A stretch of DNA of 64,000 nt from Saccharibacter sp. EH611 (GTDB lineage: Bacteria > Pseudomonadota > Alphaproteobacteria > Acetobacterales > Acetobacteraceae): assembly GCF_009834765.1 (NCBI RefSeq), contig NZ_WVHP01000001.1, positions 124,001 through 188,000 of the forward strand, in the 5' to 3' direction. The position numbers and the translations under genes were made by a program. Position 1 is the stretch's first letter. Each line of letters starts with the position of its first letter. Positions 49,531-58,551 of this stretch are shown one piece after another. The notes beneath the pieces were generated by a model that searched no databases, was not told the origin of the DNA, and saw nothing but the letters and a program-made list of their open reading frames with translations.

Positions 49531-50466
49531 ATGCCGACACGTCCTTATTTATTGCTTCTCGAACCTCTGCCTGACCAAACCGAGACCGCGCTCGCCAAGC
49601 ATTTTACCCTTCACCGCTTCACGACATTAGCCGACCTTACCCCCATCGCACCGTCTATTCGTGCCGTTGCGACAGGTGGTTCTTACGGGATCGACCCTGA
49701 AGTTATGGCCGCTCTTCCAGCTCTGGAGATGATTGCCGTCAATGGTGTCGGACTCGACCGCGTGGATCTAGCAGAGGCACGCAGACGGCAGATCCGCGTA
49801 ACGGTTACTACCGACATTTCCACCAGTGATGTCGCCGACTCAGCCATGCTCCTGCTACTCACCTTAAAGCGGAATTTCACTGAAAATCAGGCTTATCTGC
49901 GTTCTGGACAATGGGCGACGAACGGGATGCCACCTTCAGCTCATTCCCTCACAGGGCTCAAGCTGGGTATTGCCGGGTTCGGGCGGATCGGCCAAGCCAT
50001 CGCACGTCGTGCTGAAGCCAGTGACATGGATGTCGCCTATTTCAACAGAACACAACGTGAGAAAAGCCCTCTACCATTTTTTGCTGATCTGAAAGACCTC
50101 GCCCAGTGGAGCGATGTTCTGGTTGTCTCACTGCCTGCTGTACCCGGTACACAGAACCTCATTAATGCCGATATTCTCAGAGCGCTTGGGCCAACAGGAG
50201 TGCTCATCAATATTGCACGCGGAAGCATTGTGGATGAGAAGGCCCTTATACACGCCTTAAACAACGGAACAATTGCCGGAGCTGGGTTGGATGTGTTTCA
50301 AAATGAACCAAACATAAACCCTGAATTCTTCACGCTCAAAAACACCGTTGTTCAGCCGCATCAGGGCTCTGCAACCGTCGAAACACGATCAAAAATGGGG
50401 CAAAATATTATTGATAACCTACTGGCCCATTTTGAAGGGCGGCCCCTTCTCACCCCGGTGATTTAA
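49531..50466 (+). CDS. D-isomer-specific 2-hydroxyacid dehydrogenase, probable 2-ketogluconate reductase
   Basis: This 311-residue NAD(P)H-dependent oxidoreductase has the catalytic-domain segment AVNGVGLDRVDL, the Rossmann motif GIAGFGRIGQAIARR, and the catalytic Arg/Glu/His set (NIARGSIVDE with Arg, NEPNINP with Glu, QPHQGSATVETR with His). The C-terminal half closely matches, from memory, the Gluconobacter 2-keto-D-gluconate reductase, which would suit an acetic acid bacterium that oxidises glucose. Glyoxylate or hydroxypyruvate reduction is the alternative. Confidence 0.82.
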   Translation: MPTRPYLLLLEPLPDQTETALAKHFTLHRFTTLADLTPIAPSIRAVATGGSYGIDPEVMAALPALEMIAVNGVGLDRVDLAEARRRQIRVTVTTDISTSDVADSAMLLLLTLKRNFTENQAYLRSGQWATNGMPPSAHSLTGLKLGIAGFGRIGQAIARRAEASDMDVAYFNRTQREKSPLPFFADLKDLAQWSDVLVVSLPAVPGTQNLINADILRALGPTGVLINIARGSIVDEKALIHALNNGTIAGAGLDVFQNEPNINPEFFTLKNTVVQPHQGSATVETRSKMGQNIIDNLLAHFEGRPLLTPVI

Positions 50467-50485
50467 CGCCTGTCTTATCAGCAGA

Positions 50486-51244
50486 TTATTCAGAAAACTG
50501 CTCAGCAATAATCCGCTCAGACAGGCTATGGTCAGGGTCGAACAGCAATGTCACACGATGTTCCTGACTCACTCTGACCATCACTTCCTTTACATCACGA
50601 AATTCAGTCGGGCCAGCTACGGCTGAAGCCGGACGCTTAGCTGTATCATGCAACGCAAAACGCACAGTCACTTCTGCTGGAAGCAATGCTCCGCGCCAAT
50701 GCCGCGGATGAAAAGGTGAGATTGGTGTGAGAGACAAGAGTTCCGCACCCAATGGAATAATTGGCCCATGAGCCGAGCGATTATACGCCGTTGAACCCGC
50801 TGGCGTCGCTAAAATAACACCATCGCAGACCAGACGCTGCATCCGTTCACGCCCATCAACTTCAATACTGATGTTGGCCGTTTGGCGCGTTTCACGGTAA
50901 ATAAATACGTCATTAAAACCGAGCCCCTCATGCTCCTCCCCCGAAGTCGTACGGGCCCACATATGCAATGGTGAAATTGTCGTGGGTTGAGCATAAGCAA
51001 GACGCTGAGGCAAATGGTCTTCTTCTGGCGTATTCATCAGAAAACCAACAGTTCCGTAATTCATGCCAAAAACGGGAATATTATAGCCAAGAATATGCAA
51101 AAGAGTTTCAAGCATGAAGCCGTCCCCTCCTAAGCATACAATAACTTCGGCTTCCTCAAACGACACATTCCCATAGCGATGGGTAAAACGTTTGAAAGCC
51201 TCTTGAGCGGCCTCTGTAGAAGCCGCAACGAAGGCAATATTCAT
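50486..51244 (-). CDS. nadK: NAD kinase
   Basis: This 252-residue enzyme phosphorylates NAD to NADP. The GGDG motif is at residues 39-42 (VCLGGDGFMLETLLH), followed by the NxGTVGFL and ATPAGSTAYNRSAHGPI segments that bind substrate, and a short C-terminal domain. Length is at the small end for the family but complete. It is the last gene of the purH-hypothetical-nadK operon and is convergent with the dehydrogenase gene, with only 19 bp between stops. Confidence 0.95.
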   Translation of the reverse strand: MNIAFVAASTEAAQEAFKRFTHRYGNVSFEEAEVIVCLGGDGFMLETLLHILGYNIPVFGMNYGTVGFLMNTPEEDHLPQRLAYAQPTTISPLHMWARTTSGEEHEGLGFNDVFIYRETRQTANISIEVDGRERMQRLVCDGVILATPAGSTAYNRSAHGPIIPLGAELLSLTPISPFHPRHWRGALLPAEVTVRFALHDTAKRPASAVAGPTEFRDVKEVMVRVSQEHRVTLLFDPDHSLSERIIAEQFSE

Positions 51245-51261
51245 GACATCCTCAAGGAAGA

Positions 51262-51645
51262 TTACGGCTTCTCTTGCTCATCATGGCCAATGACGTCATA
51301 GCTTGGTGAGCCTGGATAGGCTCCCTTATGCACATCACCTTTAGACGGGCAAATCAGCGAAGAGTGATCCTCGATCGCAAAAGCCCAGACTTTATGACCC
51401 GTCGTCCCTTTTAGGCCGCGCACCGTTACTTTTGTATCCAAACGCACATGAGGGAGCAACGATTCTGGTAAAATTAGATCTGTGCCGTCCTGTAAAAGCA
51501 CTCCATCCGTCGTTACGCGCGTGACCGTTCCTGAAATAACCGGCAAAGGTGATACGTCATAATTACATGACGCCGCAATGGCCGCTGAGGAAGCACTCCC
51601 CAGCGTCACCAATCCCATCAAGAGGGAAAAAACAAAATGTCTCAA
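51262..51645 (-). CDS. Hypothetical exported protein
   Basis: This 127-residue protein has a clear Sec signal peptide (hydrophobic core [14 protein letters not shown], likely cleavage after AIAA). The mature part has two cysteines (CNYDV near its start and LICPS near its end) and two beta-rich stretches ([28 protein letters not shown]) that look OB-like. I do not recognise the family. It sits between purH and nadK, with a 4-bp overlap with purH. Location is likely periplasmic; function unknown. Confidence 0.7.
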   Translation of the reverse strand: MRHFVFSLLMGLVTLGSASSAAIAASCNYDVSPLPVISGTVTRVTTDGVLLQDGTDLILPESLLPHVRLDTKVTVRGLKGTTGHKVWAFAIEDHSSLICPSKGDVHKGAYPGSPSYDVIGHDEQEKP

Positions 51646-53234
51646 TGTCTAAAATGCCTCATTCCTGTAAAGACCATAGCGATTCCGGCTTTATCAGCCG
51701 CATCAATCACTTCCTGATCACGAATAGAGCCGCCCGGCTGGATGACAGCGGTTGCTCCGGCGGCAACGACACTCTCTAGCCCATCAGCAAATGGAAAAAA
51801 CGCATCCGATGCCGCAACAGACCCCACGGTTAAAGCTGTGTCCTCACCGGCAGCTCGTGCCGCATCTTCACTCTTACGCGCCGCGATACGGGCACTATCA
51901 ACACGAGACATTTGCCCAGCGCCAATCCCCACTGTCGCCTGATTTTTGACGTAAATGACAGCGTTAGACTTCACATGCTTCGCCACACGGAAGGAAAAGA
52001 GCAGATCCGCCATCTCTTGCTCGCTTGGCTGACGCTTTGTCACAACCTTTAAACTCTCGGGCGTCACATGACCATGATCGCGGCTCTGTGCCAAGAACCC
52101 ACCCGAGACAGAACGGAACGCCAAGCCCTTCGCTTGGGCATCAGGCACACCACCTGTCAGAAGCAAACGCAGATTCTTCTTTTTAGAGAGAACCTCTTTC
52201 GCCCCATCATCAGCATCCGGCGCAACAATCACTTCTGTAAAGATCTTGCTGATCTGCTCGGCTGTTGCTTGATCCAGAGGACGGTTTAGCGCCACAATCC
52301 CACCAAAGGCAGAAACAGGGTCGCAACGTAAAGCCGCTTTCCACGCATTCTCTAGCGTATCAGCAGACGCAACACCGCACGGGTTCGCGTGTTTGACGAT
52401 CACCACACTTGGCCCCTCAAACTCTGCGACAGCCTCAAAAGCGGCATCCGTATCATTGAGGTTATTATAGCTGAGCGCCTTGCCCTGAATCTGCTGAGCC
52501 GTCGCAAGGCCCGGACGCTGGCTGCCGTCACGATAAAACGCGGCTTGCTGATGAGGGTTCTCACCATAACGCAGGAGATCACCGCGCTCACCAGCCAACG
52601 TCAGCACAGGCGGCAAAAGGGCCTCAGCCTCGCTCTCAGCCGTTTGTTCAGCAAACCAACGCGCAATCATGCTGTCATAACGAGCTGTATGCGCATAAGC
52701 ATCCGCCGCCCAACGACGACGCTCACTGAGCGTGCTGCCCCCTTTGGCCAATGCTTCAAGAAAACCGTCATATTGCGCAGGATCGGTCAGGATGGCCACA
52801 TGAGCAAAATTCTTTGCCGCCGCTCGAACCATAGCGGGGCCACCAATATCAATATTTTCAACGCACGTTTCAGCATCCGCACCAGAAGCAACGGTTGAGG
52901 CAAATGGGTAAAGGTTAACACAAACAAGATCAATCGGAGCGATCTTATGCTCACGCATCTGCTCCTGATGCTCTTCCTTATCGCGACGGCCTAAAATACC
53001 ACCATGAATCCACGGCACCAGCGTTTTGACACGCCCGTCAAGAATTTCAGGAAAGCCCGTATGCTCGGACACATCTGTTACGAGGATGCCAGCATCGCGT
53101 ATGCAACGTGCGGATCCACCAGTGGACAGAAGTTCAACCCCCTGCGCATCAAGCGCACGGGCAAGTTCAACAAGACCTCTTTTATCAGAAACGGACAAAA
53201 GAGCGCGGCGAAGAGGAAGGCGTGAATGAATCAT
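51642..53234 (-). CDS. purH: Bifunctional AICAR formyltransferase/IMP cyclohydrolase
   Basis: This 530-residue enzyme carries out the last two steps of IMP synthesis. The N-terminal MGS-like cyclohydrolase domain starts [18 protein letters not shown] and includes [13 protein letters not shown] and HGGILGRR. The formyltransferase domain contains the signature KHANPCGVA and the Asp/His/Lys active-site segments. It ends [13 protein letters not shown], the universal C-terminus. Length is normal. It leads the operon with the small exported protein and nadK. Confidence 0.96.
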   Translation of the reverse strand: MIHSRLPLRRALLSVSDKRGLVELARALDAQGVELLSTGGSARCIRDAGILVTDVSEHTGFPEILDGRVKTLVPWIHGGILGRRDKEEHQEQMREHKIAPIDLVCVNLYPFASTVASGADAETCVENIDIGGPAMVRAAAKNFAHVAILTDPAQYDGFLEALAKGGSTLSERRRWAADAYAHTARYDSMIARWFAEQTAESEAEALLPPVLTLAGERGDLLRYGENPHQQAAFYRDGSQRPGLATAQQIQGKALSYNNLNDTDAAFEAVAEFEGPSVVIVKHANPCGVASADTLENAWKAALRCDPVSAFGGIVALNRPLDQATAEQISKIFTEVIVAPDADDGAKEVLSKKKNLRLLLTGGVPDAQAKGLAFRSVSGGFLAQSRDHGHVTPESLKVVTKRQPSEQEMADLLFSFRVAKHVKSNAVIYVKNQATVGIGAGQMSRVDSARIAARKSEDAARAAGEDTALTVGSVAASDAFFPFADGLESVVAAGATAVIQPGGSIRDQEVIDAADKAGIAMVFTGMRHFRH

Positions 53235-53315
53235 AATATCTGGAAATATCCCCCGCTCCGTTATGGTGCAACCCGAACGCCGTATAAATATCTTCTTATT
53301 GGGTCGTCCTCTCTT

Positions 53316-54809
53316 TTAGAGAGGATTTATGGAGGTATTGATTATCTGCCATCCTCCCCCAAGCGCTCTATATAAGCTTACCATCGCAGAGGCTGTTTCT
53401 GTGCGGCTCGAAGCTAATAAAATATCATTGGCTAGCAAAGCTGCTTCGGCTTGATCCACCTCTAAAAACGGAACAGCCCCTGTTGTATACTGTTCACGGG
53501 CCGCCTTAAGCGCGAGGCGATTCTGCTTCACGGTTTCTTCCAAATGATGGTAGCGGTCATTAACTTGCGCGAACTTGGTGATGGCATCGTCCACTTCACG
53601 CCACGCATTGAGCATCACTTGGTGATAAGCAATCGCCGCTTCTTTCTGTTGCGCTTTACGCAGCTTCAAGCCACCGCTTAACCGCCCCCCTTCAAAGATC
53701 GGCACATTTAAGGTTGGGCCCAGTGTGAAATATTTTGCTGCAGGCATAAAGAAATCACTTGCCGAAAGGCTTTGCGTGCCCAAGTTCCCCGTTAAGGTAA
53801 TGTCTGGATAAAAAGCGGCTTTCGCTGCCCCTACTTCAGCAACGGCCGCATGTAACCGCGCATCGGCTTCCATAATATCAGGGCGGCGCTCAACCAAAGC
53901 ACTAGGCACCCCGATCCCAATGGACGCAGGCGGCACAGGTTGGGGACGGCGTGGAAGCAACTCCTCTTCTAGAGCACGAGGAGGCAACGCTAGAATATAC
54001 CCTATGGCGTTAATCAATGCAGCTTGTGCATCTTTTAAAGGCGGCAACGCGCTCTCTGTTTCTTCCACCTGTCCACGTGCTTGTGCAACTTCGAGCGCAT
54101 TTGCTGCTCCTTCACGCTGACGATCCAGCACAAGAGACAGATCATGATGGACAAGCTCTAAATGCCGCTCCGTGAGACGGATCTGCTCTTGCACCCCACG
54201 CAAGCTGAGATAATCCCCTACAAGATCAGCCAGACTTGCCAAGGCCACCCCTCGTTGAGCTGCAACAGCCTGCAGCACTTCAGACTGGCCCGCCTCTACG
54301 GAACGACGAATGCGTCCAAAGAGATCCATATCCCATGACGCTGCACCAATATTTGTATATTGCTGATATTGCAGATTGGATCCTGGAGCAGCCTGCGCAA
54401 TGGTGAGAAAGCCTCTCTTACTTTGTTGCGTCCACGTGTAAGAACCCGCCCAATTAAGCGTTGGCATTCCCTCTGACGCTGCGACTTTGAGCTGACCGCG
54501 CGACTGCCCAATCCGTGTCGCGGCTTCCTGCACATTCAGGTTTTGCGCCCCCAGACGCGTCACGAGACGATCAAGCTCATCATCATGGAATTGATGCCAC
54601 CATGCCACATCAACCTGACCACCATAGGTCAGGCCATTCTTCTGGTGAGCCGGCGCATCCGCTGCTTTCTTCCACTGCCCCGGTTGATCTTTCATCGTTG
54701 GATGGTGGAAGTCAGGGCCAACGGTTATGCAGCCTTCAAGCCCCACGATCATCAGCGGCAAGGCTGCCACTTTTACGATCGTGCGGTATCCCCGTTTTTG
54801 CATGATCAT
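53316..54809 (-). CDS. NodT-family outer-membrane efflux lipoprotein (MFS-linked)
   Basis: This 497-residue channel protein begins with a signal peptide ending in the lipobox LEGC, followed by ITVGPDFHHP as in NodT/OprM homologues. The family element SALVERRPDIMEADARLHAAVAEVGAAKAAFYP is present in the second repeat. Its ATG overlaps the stop of the adaptor gene by 4 bp; a second ATG two codons later is possible. Together with the adaptor and the MFS permease it forms an EmrAB-like export set. Confidence 0.92.
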   Translation of the reverse strand: MIMQKRGYRTIVKVAALPLMIVGLEGCITVGPDFHHPTMKDQPGQWKKAADAPAHQKNGLTYGGQVDVAWWHQFHDDELDRLVTRLGAQNLNVQEAATRIGQSRGQLKVAASEGMPTLNWAGSYTWTQQSKRGFLTIAQAAPGSNLQYQQYTNIGAASWDMDLFGRIRRSVEAGQSEVLQAVAAQRGVALASLADLVGDYLSLRGVQEQIRLTERHLELVHHDLSLVLDRQREGAANALEVAQARGQVEETESALPPLKDAQAALINAIGYILALPPRALEEELLPRRPQPVPPASIGIGVPSALVERRPDIMEADARLHAAVAEVGAAKAAFYPDITLTGNLGTQSLSASDFFMPAAKYFTLGPTLNVPIFEGGRLSGGLKLRKAQQKEAAIAYHQVMLNAWREVDDAITKFAQVNDRYHHLEETVKQNRLALKAAREQYTTGAVPFLEVDQAEAALLANDILLASSRTETASAMVSLYRALGGGWQIINTSINPL

Positions 54810-55897
54810 TTTGCCGTCACCGCTTTGTCGCTTTTCTCTTGAGCCCCCACGACATCACTCAGCGAGGTATGCACTGTTGTTTCAACAGAGAATCCCAGCC
54901 GCAACAATTTTGCTAAAGGCTGACCGGGTATAAGCGTAATTTTCACAGGTAAACGCTGCACAATTTTGGTAAAATTACCCGTCGCATTTTCTGGAGCCAA
55001 CGGCGCAAAAGCCGCCCCCGAAGCCGGCGGCACACTATCAACAACGCCATCAAGATCAATATTATACGCATCCACGTGAATCGTCGCTTTCTGCCCTGGG
55101 CGCATATGACGTAAGGCAATTTCGCGATAATTCGCTGCAATCCAGAGCTGATCCATCGGTACCAGCGCCATCAGGGCCGCCCCATCAGGCACGTAGTTCC
55201 CCGCTTGCACGCTGCGTTCACCCACCATTCCGTCAAACGGTGCGCGTATCTGTGTATAGGATAAATTCAGCTCTGCCTGATGCACACGCGCCTGATCCAC
55301 CGCTACTTGGCGGCGGGCCGAGTCATGTTGTGCTTCAAGAACCGTTAATTGCGCTTGCGCTGCGGACAGGTCAGCCTCAGCAGCGTGCAAACCAGCTGTC
55401 AACTCACCCAACGTCGCATGGGTTTTTTGCCCCTCTTCACGACTTCCAGCTCCTGTCCGAGCCAAATGCTCATACCGTGCAGCATTTTGTTGGGCAAAAA
55501 GTAACTCTGCTTTTAGCCGATCTACGCTGGCTTGTGCTTGGCCAATCAACGAAGGTTGGCGCGCAACATTGGCCGCCGCATCTAAGACTAACGCACGGTC
55601 ATGCTCTTCTGTCGCACGCGCTTGATCCAACGTCGTCTGATAATCACGTGGATCCAGCGTCGCCAATACATCTCCTGCACGCACAGATTGGTTATCATCG
55701 ACCTGTACAGAGATAACCTGCCCGGGGACACGCGGCGCAATAACCGCATAATGCGCTGTTACATAGGCATCATTCGTCCAGACACGTGATGTCGGTACGA
55801 AAACAATCGCCAAAATGACGATAACAAAAAGTGCGATAATCCCCCCAGCAAAGAAAAATGGCCAATAGGCTTTCCGAGAGGCTGAGGGTTCCTTCAT
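54806..55897 (-). CDS. EmrA/HlyD-family efflux adaptor
   Basis: This ~363-residue periplasmic adaptor has one N-terminal membrane helix (FFFAGGIIALFVIVILAIVF), the lipoyl half YAVIAPRVPGQVISVQVDDN, a long coiled-coil hairpin, the second half QIRAPFDGMVGERSVQAG, and a beta-barrel end. I start at MKEPSASRKAYWP; the open frame runs 27 codons upstream but without family character. It is upstream of the NodT gene with 4-bp overlap and 267 bp downstream of the MFS gene. Confidence 0.9.
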   Translation of the reverse strand: MKEPSASRKAYWPFFFAGGIIALFVIVILAIVFVPTSRVWTNDAYVTAHYAVIAPRVPGQVISVQVDDNQSVRAGDVLATLDPRDYQTTLDQARATEEHDRALVLDAAANVARQPSLIGQAQASVDRLKAELLFAQQNAARYEHLARTGAGSREEGQKTHATLGELTAGLHAAEADLSAAQAQLTVLEAQHDSARRQVAVDQARVHQAELNLSYTQIRAPFDGMVGERSVQAGNYVPDGAALMALVPMDQLWIAANYREIALRHMRPGQKATIHVDAYNIDLDGVVDSVPPASGAAFAPLAPENATGNFTKIVQRLPVKITLIPGQPLAKLLRLGFSVETTVHTSLSDVVGAQEKSDKAVTAK

Positions 55898-56164
55898 ACA
55901 CACTAGGCTTTCTTCGTTACACTCACAGTTTGTGAGCGAGGTAAAGACAATACGTGCCTTGCACGGCGGATATTGCAAATATAACGATATTTACACGTTG
56001 TTTATACACACACCGACCACGAGCACTTCCTTGATGAAGAGCCCTCCATGATTCGATCATATAAAAACCGCAATCGCCTTATGGCAGAAACCGACCGGTC
56101 ATTGGCAAGCATTAAGCGTACGTGCAATAAGGCAAACTCTATGCGCTAAGTGCATAGCTGTGCT

Positions 56165-57733
56165 TTATGAAGGAGATTTCCTAGAACGAGCAAACACAAT
56201 CCATGGCGGATAAGTCCGCACTGGCAAGATCAACACGCAAAGCATAAGAATTACGAGCAACCCGAGCAGCACAAAGAACAAATCCGTCAGCTCCAACACC
56301 TGTGTCTGATGATGGAACTGCTGTTTAATCAGCGCCATACTTCCTGCAAAACGCGGCCTGCCATCAGGCGTTAATGGAGTCGGACTTTGAATGGTCGGAC
56401 TGCTTCCTTGAAACAGTTGATAACGCTCAACCCCAAGATGATCCGTCAAACGTTGTGAATGCAATGTTCCGCGCCAACGGTGGACAAGCTGTATCAACCA
56501 CGTCCCCACAACTTGCATGAGAGAACGCGGCATGTTCACCAAGGCAACGGCAAAAGCCGATTCAGCAGGAACAACGGCATTTGTCGACATCAATAAAAGT
56601 GACGCCAAAATCATCTCTCCACCAATAGCTTGTACAAACTGCCAAAGGTAGAACTCATTCCTTAGCCACACAGAAGTAAGAAAAGTATCACCGCAAAGAC
56701 CGATAAATACGCATGTCATCCCCACAAAACCCACAACGCGGCTATCAATGTAACGCTGGTTCAGCAGGTAGCCCACAATAGGCAACATGATGAGCTGTAC
56801 AGCGGCGACTTCAAGCGTAATCAGATAGCTTTGTTCAGGCCTATAGCCCGCGATTTGTGTAAGATAGCGCCCCGGCACAGTTGAGCTCGCCAACGACACC
56901 AGCACAAACAAGCTAATAGCTGTTACGCCATAAAGATAATTCCGCCGTCCTAGGAGTTGAAATTTAAAAAACGGTAGGACATGATTCCACTCATTCCATA
57001 CTAAAAGCGGCACACAAACTGTCCCGACAAGCCCTAATACGCAGATAAAAGGCGAGTTGAACCAATCGAGCCAATCCCCCAAGAGAAGCATCATGCTTAG
57101 ACACCATGCAGCTCCGGAAAAAAGAACAACACCCCGCCAATTAAACATGCGGAAACGTCCATGATCAGGCTCTGTTACGGGCATACCGTAAACCAGCAAC
57201 GCCCAAGCAAGAGCACCAAGTGGGATCACCTGCCAAAAGACGAAACGCCAATCAACAAAATCCGTCCACAACCCAGCTAACGCGGTACTGAGATAAGGAA
57301 AACATGTAGCTGTCAGCGCATAGGACGCCAGCCCATACGTGCGTATATCAAGACTTAAAATACGTAAGGTAGAGAACATCATCAACGGAATGGCAAAACC
57401 ACCCGCAATGCCTTGCAGCGTACGCAGGATGTAAAGAAGGCTCAACGTATCGGTAAAAGGAATGAGCACACTGCTCACCACACCTAAGCCTAGAACAATA
57501 AAAGCCCAACGCCGTAAGCTAAATGTCAAAGCCATCCAAGGAGAAAGCCCCGCCCCGACCACTTGAGCTGCACTATATAGACTTGTGAACCATGTCGCAG
57601 GGTCATGGCTCATCCCTATGCCACCCATGATATCGGGCAAACCTTGCGTAGAGACTTGTTCATTCAGGGTCGTTAACAAAGCGGTGCACAACACGCCAGC
57701 TAACCCCATAATCGATCTCGCCTGAGAGGCCAT
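56165..57733 (-). CDS. MFS drug exporter, DHA2 (EmrB-like) family
   Basis: This ~522-residue permease has about 14 predicted helices, as expected for the DHA2 family. The first helix starts near IMGLAGVLCTALLTTLNEQVSTQGLPDI. The loop-2/motif region is weak, but the helix-4/5 motif LYILRTLQGIAGGFAIPLM and DWRFVFWQVIPLGALAWAL are clear family signs. The start at MASQARSIM is chosen because AAAGGA lies upstream and the 26 extra in-frame residues are not hydrophobic or conserved. It is first in the efflux cluster. Confidence 0.88.
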   Translation of the reverse strand: MASQARSIMGLAGVLCTALLTTLNEQVSTQGLPDIMGGIGMSHDPATWFTSLYSAAQVVGAGLSPWMALTFSLRRWAFIVLGLGVVSSVLIPFTDTLSLLYILRTLQGIAGGFAIPLMMFSTLRILSLDIRTYGLASYALTATCFPYLSTALAGLWTDFVDWRFVFWQVIPLGALAWALLVYGMPVTEPDHGRFRMFNWRGVVLFSGAAWCLSMMLLLGDWLDWFNSPFICVLGLVGTVCVPLLVWNEWNHVLPFFKFQLLGRRNYLYGVTAISLFVLVSLASSTVPGRYLTQIAGYRPEQSYLITLEVAAVQLIMLPIVGYLLNQRYIDSRVVGFVGMTCVFIGLCGDTFLTSVWLRNEFYLWQFVQAIGGEMILASLLLMSTNAVVPAESAFAVALVNMPRSLMQVVGTWLIQLVHRWRGTLHSQRLTDHLGVERYQLFQGSSPTIQSPTPLTPDGRPRFAGSMALIKQQFHHQTQVLELTDLFFVLLGLLVILMLCVLILPVRTYPPWIVFARSRKSPS

Positions 57734-57795
57734 CCTCAAACGATCCTTTACCGATCCAGCAGAACATACTGTGCGTTCTGCTTTTCCCTCACACG

Positions 57796-57839
57796 AAAAC
57801 GGCGGTATCACAGCTCAAACACTGTGAAACCGCCGTTTT
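57796..57839 (-). terminator. Strong terminator downstream of edd-eda
   Basis: Arms at 57796-57813 and 57822-57839 pair over 18 positions with a single mismatch around an 8-nt loop; on the reverse strand the stem ends in four U residues. It lies 91 bp after the eda stop and before the MFS start. Confidence 0.85.
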
Positions 57840-57930
57840 AAAGACGCCTTCTGTACTCCCTTAGAGAAGTACAGCTGCTACTGATAGTACTCCTTCAAAG
57901 AAAAAAGCCTATCAGCAGCGTCATGTCGCC

Positions 57931-58551
57931 TTACTTGATGCCAAGAGCCTTAGCACGTTCTGCAATCACTTCAGGAGACGCATCCCCAGATGTCAACCAA
58001 GAACCACCAACGCACCCAACTGCTGGGATAGCAAGCCATTCTTTATAGGTGGATTCAGAGATACCACCTGTTGGACAGAAGCGAACACCCAGATTCCCAA
58101 ACACAGAAGCCAGACCCTTTAGAGCCGGAATACCGCCATTGGTCATTGCTGGGAAGAACTTAAAGCGACGAAGCCCAAGGTCTAGACCCATCATAATGTC
58201 ACTGGCATTTGCCGTACCGGGTAGAAACGGAATGTCACGCTTAAGAGCCGCTTCAGCCAATGGCTTCGTAATGCCTGGGCTCACGATGAACTTAGCACCA
58301 GCGTCAATCGCTTTATCAAGCTGCTCTGGGTTCAAGACCGTGCCGGCCCCAACCAGTGCGCCTTCGACCTTGGACATCTCGGCGATAACGTCAAGAGCGG
58401 CAGGTGTACGGAGCGTGACTTCAAGTGTAGACACACCATGGGCGACCAGCGCTTCAGCAATCGGACGCGCCTTAGCAACGTCGTCGACCACCAGCACAGG
58501 CATAACCGGGCTGCGATCCATGACCGCATCGATTCTTGAGATGTAGCTCAT
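57931..58551 (-). CDS. eda: 2-keto-3-deoxy-6-phosphogluconate aldolase
   Basis: KDPG aldolase splits KDPG to pyruvate and glyceraldehyde-3-phosphate, the last step of the Entner-Doudoroff route. In this 206-residue TIM-barrel protein the Schiff-base lysine is Lys131 in RRFKFFPA and the general base is Glu44 in STLEVTLRT. GAGTVLN and the phosphate-binding FCPTGGIS segments are also present. The start overlaps the edd stop by 4 bp, so the two genes are coupled. Confidence 0.96.
   Translation of the reverse strand: MSYISRIDAVMDRSPVMPVLVVDDVAKARPIAEALVAHGVSTLEVTLRTPAALDVIAEMSKVEGALVGAGTVLNPEQLDKAIDAGAKFIVSPGITKPLAEAALKRDIPFLPGTANASDIMMGLDLGLRRFKFFPAMTNGGIPALKGLASVFGNLGVRFCPTGGISESTYKEWLAIPAVGCVGGSWLTSGDASPEVIAERAKALGIK

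Noticed and set aside
50468-50526. Inverted GCCTGTC/GACAGGC repeat at the convergent dehydrogenase-nadK junction as a terminator.
   Set aside because: The arms are about 45 nt apart, lie mostly inside the nadK coding end and have no T tract; chance is likely.
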